Of a stretch of DNA of 27,583 nt, positions 23,838 through 27,583 are shown piece by piece; positions within the stretch are counted from its first letter, which is position 1, and each line of letters opens with the position of its first letter. Both the position numbers and the translations under genes were made by a program. Below the pieces are notes generated by a model. The model was not told where the DNA came from. It searched no databases and worked only from the letters and a program-made list of their open reading frames with translations. This stretch comes from an uncultured Bacillaceae bacterium (GTDB taxonomy: Bacteria; Bacillota; Bacilli; Bacillales; Caldibacillaceae). The stretch spans positions 1 through 27,583 of the forward strand of contig CALGAD010000066.1 of the NCBI GenBank assembly GCA_937951955.1, in the 5' to 3' direction.

Positions 23838-24428
23838 GTGGAAATGGAACAGAATCATTCAAAGAGTGAATGGCTTGAAGAAATTGACATCGGTTCCCGA
23901 CATTCCTTCGAATTATTTTACGAAAAATATATATCGTACATTTACGGCATTGCCTACGCCTTAACGAAAGACCCCCAGGAAGCAGAAGATATCGCCCACG
24001 ATGTTTTTTTAGAAGTGATTGAAAAATATAAAGAGTATAATCCCGATCGGGGTAGTATCAAGGCGTGGCTCGCCGTTAAAACAAAAAGCCGGTCTCTGGA
24101 CCGCTTGCGAAAAAAGAAACCATTATTAATTCAGCGTCTCGAATCGGTCATCGAAAAATCAGAACAAAGTGCCGATGCCTTTATCATGGCGAATCTGGAG
24201 AAAGACGTTATTTTCGAGGCCTTGAATCATATCCCGAAAGAGCAGCGGGAGGCGATTATCCGCTCCTATTTTAAAGGAGAAACCCAGCGGGAAATTGCTC
24301 AAGTCATGAACAAGCCTTTAGGCACGGTAAAATCGCTCATTCGCTACGGACTTAATAATTTGCGGAAACAAAAATCTTTAGTCGAATGGATCCAGCCCGG
24401 TGGAGGTGGGAGACAGAATGACCATTAA
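23838..24428 (+). CDS. ECF-type RNA polymerase sigma factor
   Basis: This is a group 4 (ECF) sigma factor of about 196 residues. Region 2 contains FELFYEKYISYIYGIAYALT and DPQEAEDIAHDVFLEV. Region 4 contains LNHIPKEQREAIIRSYF and the helix-turn-helix GETQREIAQVMNKPLGTVKSLIRYGLNNLRK. It should direct RNA polymerase to a small regulon and be held inactive by the anti-sigma factor whose gene overlaps by 11 nt. Three in-frame starts are possible: ATG 23832 (touching AAAGG), GTG 23838 (five bases after AAAGGA, chosen) and ATG 23844. The sigma/RskA-type pairing points to the SigK-like ECF group named after mycobacterial SigK, not to the sporulation sigma-K. Confidence 0.92.
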   Translation: MEMEQNHSKSEWLEEIDIGSRHSFELFYEKYISYIYGIAYALTKDPQEAEDIAHDVFLEVIEKYKEYNPDRGSIKAWLAVKTKSRSLDRLRKKKPLLIQRLESVIEKSEQSADAFIMANLEKDVIFEALNHIPKEQREAIIRSYFKGETQREIAQVMNKPLGTVKSLIRYGLNNLRKQKSLVEWIQPGGGGRQNDH

Positions 24429-25116
24429 ACATATCCCCGAAGAAAAACTAGTCGATTACCTTCTTGGTAATCTAGAGCAGAGCGAGGAAGAAATGGTAAA
24501 AAACCATCTGCTTCATTGTGTCGAATGCTATCGTAATCTTCATCAGTGGCAAATCATTTTATCGGAAGCAGAACGGGTCCCCCCCTCAAAGCATCTGAAA
24601 GAGCGAATCTGGAATAGTATCATCAAGCGGCGCATGAAAAAGAAACGTACTTGGCCTTTACCCGTTATCAGTCTTGCCGCCATGCTTTGCTTATTTATCG
24701 GGATAAGCCTGATGATTGCTAAAGTGAAAAACACGGTACCGGTGGCGGTGAATGATCAAATACGCGCTGAACAATTACAGCAAAACCCCCATACGAAACA
24801 GCTAAACATCGTCCCCGCCTCTGCCTATTACAATTCCATTAACGGAAACATCTGGATCAATGATCAAACGAAGGAACTTTTCCTGGAAGTAAACGGGCTC
24901 AGGCAGTTAACAAATCAAGACTATCAAGTTTGGATCATTTATACTGACGATGAAATACACGGTGCGCTGCTTACGATTGAAAATGGTGCATCCCGGCTCT
25001 TTATTCAAAACGAAAATGTGCCCGATTTAAAAATGTTAAAAGCCAGTATCGAACCGAAGGGCGGCAGCATCGTCCAAACCGGCCCCGATACATTTTTTGT
25101 AGAGATTGACGAATAA
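24418..25116 (+). CDS. Zinc-binding membrane anti-sigma factor (RskA-like)
   Basis: This is a 232-residue single-pass protein. The N-terminal zinc anti-sigma (ZAS) domain has His30, Cys34 and Cys37 in the H-x3-C-x2-C pattern (NHLLHCVEC). A transmembrane helix lies at about residues 80-101, after a lysine/arginine patch that keeps the N-terminus inside. The extracytoplasmic RskA-type beta domain has YQVWIIYTDDEIHGALLTI and SIEPKGGSIVQTGP. It binds the upstream sigma factor and would release it on regulated proteolysis. ATG 24418 follows GGTGGGAG and overlaps the sigma gene by 11 nt. A frame from GTG 24400 adds six residues and is less likely. A terminator follows. Confidence 0.92.
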   Translation: MTIKHIPEEKLVDYLLGNLEQSEEEMVKNHLLHCVECYRNLHQWQIILSEAERVPPSKHLKERIWNSIIKRRMKKKRTWPLPVISLAAMLCLFIGISLMIAKVKNTVPVAVNDQIRAEQLQQNPHTKQLNIVPASAYYNSINGNIWINDQTKELFLEVNGLRQLTNQDYQVWIIYTDDEIHGALLTIENGASRLFIQNENVPDLKMLKASIEPKGGSIVQTGPDTFFVEIDE

Positions 25117-25128
25117 ACTGTTCATAGG

Positions 25129-25159
25129 AAAAGAGATTGCCAAACCGGCAATCTCTTTT
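25129..25159 (+). terminator. Terminator of the sigma/anti-sigma operon
   Basis: A perfect 13-bp stem (25129-25141 with 25147-25159) with a 5-base loop ends in TTTT, starting 12 bases after the anti-sigma stop codon. The bases from 25160 to 25274 show no gene or other structure. Confidence 0.85.
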
Positions 25160-25274
25160 CGTTTCAAATATCAAGTCATATTCATTCATTACACTGTTAA
25201 TTTCTCTATCAACACGCTTTCTACTAATCAGAAAACAAGATGATAATACTAGGGGTTCGTTCGAGAAAGCATGT

Positions 25275-25309
25275 AAAAAAGCCTTCCTTTGAATACGAAA
25301 AAGGAAGGC
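25275..25309 (-). terminator. Terminator of the acetamidase gene
   Basis: A 10-bp stem (25281-25290 with 25300-25309) is followed on the minus strand by six T residues (25280-25275). It begins nine bases after the stop codon of the acetamidase gene. Confidence 0.92.
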
Positions 25310-25318
25310 GCGCACGGA

Positions 25319-26224
25319 TTATGCAAATGGTTTAATATTATAAGCTTCTAAAACAAAGCGCGGGACGAAGAAGCGGGCTGTCATGAGCGGATCGACAATT
25401 TGCGAAATTTGCGATTGACCGACGGCACTAAATAACATCGTCAATTCTCCTAAATTCAATTCTGTATGTGGCAGCAAAGTTTCCGCCATAATTTCTACCG
25501 CCAGCTTGGCCGCTTCATCGACAGTTTCTCTGGAAACAAGTACATAAAGCCCATCTTCGTTTTCCAGGAACGGATAAGGAATGGATTTGCCTTTCACCAC
25601 ATCGAGTGTAACCGTTACTTTACCGGGTACCTCAATACCGGATACACTGACTTCCCCGTCGCCCATGGCAGCATGTAAATCACCGAGTCCGAACAATGCG
25701 CCTTCATGGAATACAGGGAAATAAAGGGTCGCGCCTGTTGTCACGAGGGTTGTATCCATATTGCCACCATGCGGTCCCGGGGTTCCACAAGGAATGGCTT
25801 CATCCTCTGGGGCAACCCCAATGACACCGATCATCGGATTGACAGGGAATTGTAATTTGTCATTAAAGATTACTTTTCCATCTTTAATCGGGATTAATTT
25901 AATTTGCTCTTTTTCAATTTTATGCCCTAAAACGCCAAGGTCAGGACCGACCACCATAACCCCCTGTTCGCCAATTTCCATATTATCGATCGTCACTTTT
26001 AAAATATCCCCTGGTTGTGCCCCTTCAACATAAATTGGCCCTGTTGCCGGATTAATTTTCCCCCAATCCACACCGCCGAATTCCATGTCTTCGGATTGAA
26101 TCTGGTTCTGGAAGCAATCATACGTTTCGATAACGACTTGTGAACCGGGAGCCACCTTCACAGCGGGCTGGTTCTTCTTATGGAAAGCATAGAAGTAGTT
26201 TTCTTTTTTTACAGCTACTGACAT
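25319..26224 (-). CDS. Acetamidase/formamidase family protein
   Basis: This is a 301-residue cytosolic protein of the FmdA/AmdA family, which hydrolyses short aliphatic amides to carboxylate and ammonia. Family blocks are DWGKINPATGPIYVEGAQPGD (52-72), GVIGVAPEDE near 133, the metal-site motif PHGGNMDT (151-158) and GDLHAAMGDGEVSVSGIE (181-198). The substrate could be acetamide or formamide, but members also act on other amides, so specificity is not claimed. No amide transporter or nitrogen gene is adjacent. It has its own extended -10 candidate and terminator, so it seems to be a single-gene unit. Confidence 0.92.
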   Translation of the reverse strand: MSVAVKKENYFYAFHKKNQPAVKVAPGSQVVIETYDCFQNQIQSEDMEFGGVDWGKINPATGPIYVEGAQPGDILKVTIDNMEIGEQGVMVVGPDLGVLGHKIEKEQIKLIPIKDGKVIFNDKLQFPVNPMIGVIGVAPEDEAIPCGTPGPHGGNMDTTLVTTGATLYFPVFHEGALFGLGDLHAAMGDGEVSVSGIEVPGKVTVTLDVVKGKSIPYPFLENEDGLYVLVSRETVDEAAKLAVEIMAETLLPHTELNLGELTMLFSAVGQSQISQIVDPLMTARFFVPRFVLEAYNIKPFA

Positions 26225-26260
26225 CCAAATCCACCGTCCTTTGTTTATGTTTTAACTATT

Positions 26261-26269
26261 AATATAGCA
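26261..26269 (-). promoter_or_regulatory. Extended -10 promoter of the acetamidase gene
   Basis: On the minus strand TGC directly precedes TATATT (26266-26261, 5 of 6), about 35 nt before the start codon. No convincing -35 is visible. Confidence 0.4.
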
Positions 26270-26370
26270 TTTACAAAAGGTTTTTTCTATAAGTTTATTA
26301 TTTTTTGAATTTAGATTCATTTATTTGTGACAATTTTTTGACTTGATGACTCCTTATAGTTAAGGTGATG

Positions 26371-26397
26371 AAAAAAACCGCAGCCAAATGGCTGCGG
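26371..26397 (-). terminator. Terminator of the dioxygenase gene
   Basis: An 8-bp GC-rich stem (26378-26385 with 26390-26397) with a 4-base loop is followed on the minus strand by seven T residues (26377-26371). Confidence 0.93.
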
Positions 26398-26414
26398 AAA
26401 ACTGGATTCATTGC

Positions 26415-27401
26415 TTAATCTTCGTATTCTTTTTCAAAAACTTTATTGCTACGGACGGTATCAATCGGTCGAACGAGTCTTTCAATTTGTTCACGCTGTG
26501 GTTCGAAGAATGGTGGCAGAGATAGTTTTTCACCGAGAGTTTCGTACGGCTCATCTTGCATGAATCCCGGTCCATCGGTTGCTAATTCGAACAAGATATG
26601 AGGTGTAATCCGGGTATAAAGTGATTGGAAATAGAAGCGTTCTACAAATCCAGAGGTTTGTAAACCGAAACTCCGGAAATGCTTATCCCACTCGTCTAGC
26701 TGTTCGCGATTATCGACACGGAAAGCAGCATGGTGCACGGTACCGTAACCTTGTCTTCCTGTCGGCAGGACAACATTATGTTCCACCCATACCTGGGCAC
26801 CATTCCCCCCTTCTCCGACTTCGAATTGATAGAGGGATCCTTCTTTAGCAATTTGCTTAAAGCCGAAAACTTTTTCCAGCAATTCTTTAAAATAGTCAAA
26901 ATAAGATACGCGGACAACGATGGGACCCAATCCGGTAATGGCGTATTCTAACGGAATCGGACCTTTTTGCCACGGAATTCCGGAGGGCACACCTTTATTG
27001 TTTTCATCCGAAATTAATTGATATTGCTGATCGTCGAAATCGGCAAAAGATAATGTCTTTTTACCAAACTGTTCTTTAATCCCGGAGTGTTTAATGTTTA
27101 GACGATTAAAACGTTTCACCCAGTATTCTAATGCTGCATCATCCGGTACCCGGAACGATGTTTTATAAATTTCATTTGTACCATGAATCCCCTTCGGTAT
27201 CCCCGGGAAATCAAAAAAGGTCATATCCGTCCCCGGATTACCGACATCATCGGTAAAGTAAAGATGGTATGTTTGAATATCGTCCTGGTTTACCGTTTTT
27301 TTCACCAAACGCATTCCTAATACATACGTAAAAAATTCGTAAATTTTTTCTGCACTGCTTGTTATCGCCGTTACATGATGGATTCCTTTTAAGTTTTCCA
27401 T
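26415..27401 (-). CDS. Ring-cleaving dioxygenase, MhqO/MhqA type
   Basis: This is a 328-residue vicinal-oxygen-chelate protein with two glyoxalase-like halves (about 5-130 and 150-275). Likely metal ligands are His8/His9 in GIHHVTAI, His223/His224 in VHHAAFRV and Glu272 in FELATDGPGF. B. subtilis MhqO, MhqA and MhqE share this layout. They belong to the MhqR regulon, where they are thought to break down hydroquinone/catechol-type compounds. Closest paralogue cannot be decided by eye, so no symbol is given. AGGGGGAAG precedes ATG 27401. MhqR-like palindromes flank the promoter at 27470-27497. No hydrolase or nitroreductase partner is visible inside the window. Confidence 0.9.
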   Translation of the reverse strand: MENLKGIHHVTAITSSAEKIYEFFTYVLGMRLVKKTVNQDDIQTYHLYFTDDVGNPGTDMTFFDFPGIPKGIHGTNEIYKTSFRVPDDAALEYWVKRFNRLNIKHSGIKEQFGKKTLSFADFDDQQYQLISDENNKGVPSGIPWQKGPIPLEYAITGLGPIVVRVSYFDYFKELLEKVFGFKQIAKEGSLYQFEVGEGGNGAQVWVEHNVVLPTGRQGYGTVHHAAFRVDNREQLDEWDKHFRSFGLQTSGFVERFYFQSLYTRITPHILFELATDGPGFMQDEPYETLGEKLSLPPFFEPQREQIERLVRPIDTVRSNKVFEKEYED

Positions 27402-27449
27402 TTTTCTTCCCCCTATAATTTATATACACACAAATAATATCAATTCGTA

Positions 27450-27467
27450 TATTTTTAATTCGAGATA
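27450..27467. promoter_or_regulatory. MhqR-like operator 1
   Basis: On the minus strand TATCTCGAATTAAAAATA matches the MhqR palindrome as I remember it (TATCTCGAATTCGAGATA) at 15 of 18 positions, with one half-site perfect. It sits just downstream of the -10, the right place for a repressor. Confidence 0.6.
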
Positions 27468-27469
27468 AC

Positions 27470-27497
27470 TTTATCACATTAATCTCCAGTCCGTCAA
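27470..27497 (-). promoter_or_regulatory. Promoter of the dioxygenase gene
   Basis: On the minus strand, TTGACG (27497-27492, 5 of 6) is separated by 16 bp from GATAAA (27475-27470, 4 of 6), which has TGT in front as an extended -10. The leader is about 60 nt. Confidence 0.55.
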
Positions 27498-27503
27498 CTA
27501 ATT

Positions 27504-27521
27504 TGTTTCGAATTCGAACTT
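27504..27521. promoter_or_regulatory. MhqR-like operator 2
   Basis: The core TTCGAATTCGAA (27507-27518) is a perfect 12-bp palindrome. The 18-bp window matches the remembered MhqR consensus at 13 positions. It lies just upstream of the -35, so two operators would bracket the promoter. Bases 27522-27583 show no further gene. Confidence 0.5.
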
Positions 27522-27583
27522 TATTCAGGAATGGATATGTTAAAAGTTATACTCCCCCTTTCTTTAGATTTCATTATCGATTG

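Overview
The window looks like ordinary chromosome from a low-to-moderate GC, spore-forming member of the Bacillaceae. Most proteins can be read as close relatives of Bacillus subtilis products. The gene order suf, met, yusE/yusF, gcvH, yusI, fadE/A/N, fadM, yusN also follows the B. subtilis yus region. I see no phage, insertion sequence, CRISPR array, rRNA or tRNA. Species cannot be assigned by reading alone.

Layout, left to right. (1) 86-5294, minus strand: sufCDSUB, the Fe-S cluster assembly operon, with a promoter and a Fur-like AT-rich box upstream of sufC. (2) 5295-5815: gene-free, with a 14-bp inverted repeat and the metQ terminator. (3) 5816-8339, minus: metN-metP-metQ methionine ABC importer. 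Its 835-base leader region holds one strong promoter and two almost identical SAM-I (S-box) riboswitch-plus-terminator units in tandem. (4) 9175-10833, minus: yusE (thioredoxin-like), yusF (Toprim), gcvH (lipoyl carrier) and yusI (ArsC/Spx-like). (5) 10965-16403, minus: fadN-fadA-fadE beta-oxidation operon with a FadR-type operator upstream of fadN, then fadM (proline dehydrogenase family) on its own promoter. (6) 17693-19696, plus: two CotF-family spore coat genes and an AI-2E-family membrane protein. (7) 19749-20234, minus: a small two-helix membrane protein. (8) 20504-23656, minus: a three-gene cassette of secreted NEW3-domain protein, ABC ATPase and ABC-2 permease. It diverges from (9) 23838-25116, plus: an ECF sigma factor and its zinc-binding, membrane-anchored RskA-type anti-sigma factor. 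(10) 25319-27401, minus: an acetamidase/formamidase-family protein and an MhqO-type ring-cleaving dioxygenase preceded by MhqR-like operators.

How the parts work together: suf builds Fe-S clusters from cysteine sulfur, and met imports methionine when SAM is low. The fad genes oxidise fatty acyl-CoA when acyl-CoA relieves FadR, and fadM probably feeds electrons from proline. The sigma/anti-sigma pair beside the NEW3/ABC cassette suggests an envelope-sensing unit, and the dioxygenase fits the quinone/catechol stress response.

The observation I find most worth following is the tandem SAM riboswitch: 184 of 185 bases are identical between two complete units in series, with a possible bypass promoter below them. 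The divergent ECF/NEW3-ABC locus is the best candidate for a little-described system. Promoter, operator and riboswitch calls were made by eye. Where family consensus sequences are used they are from memory.
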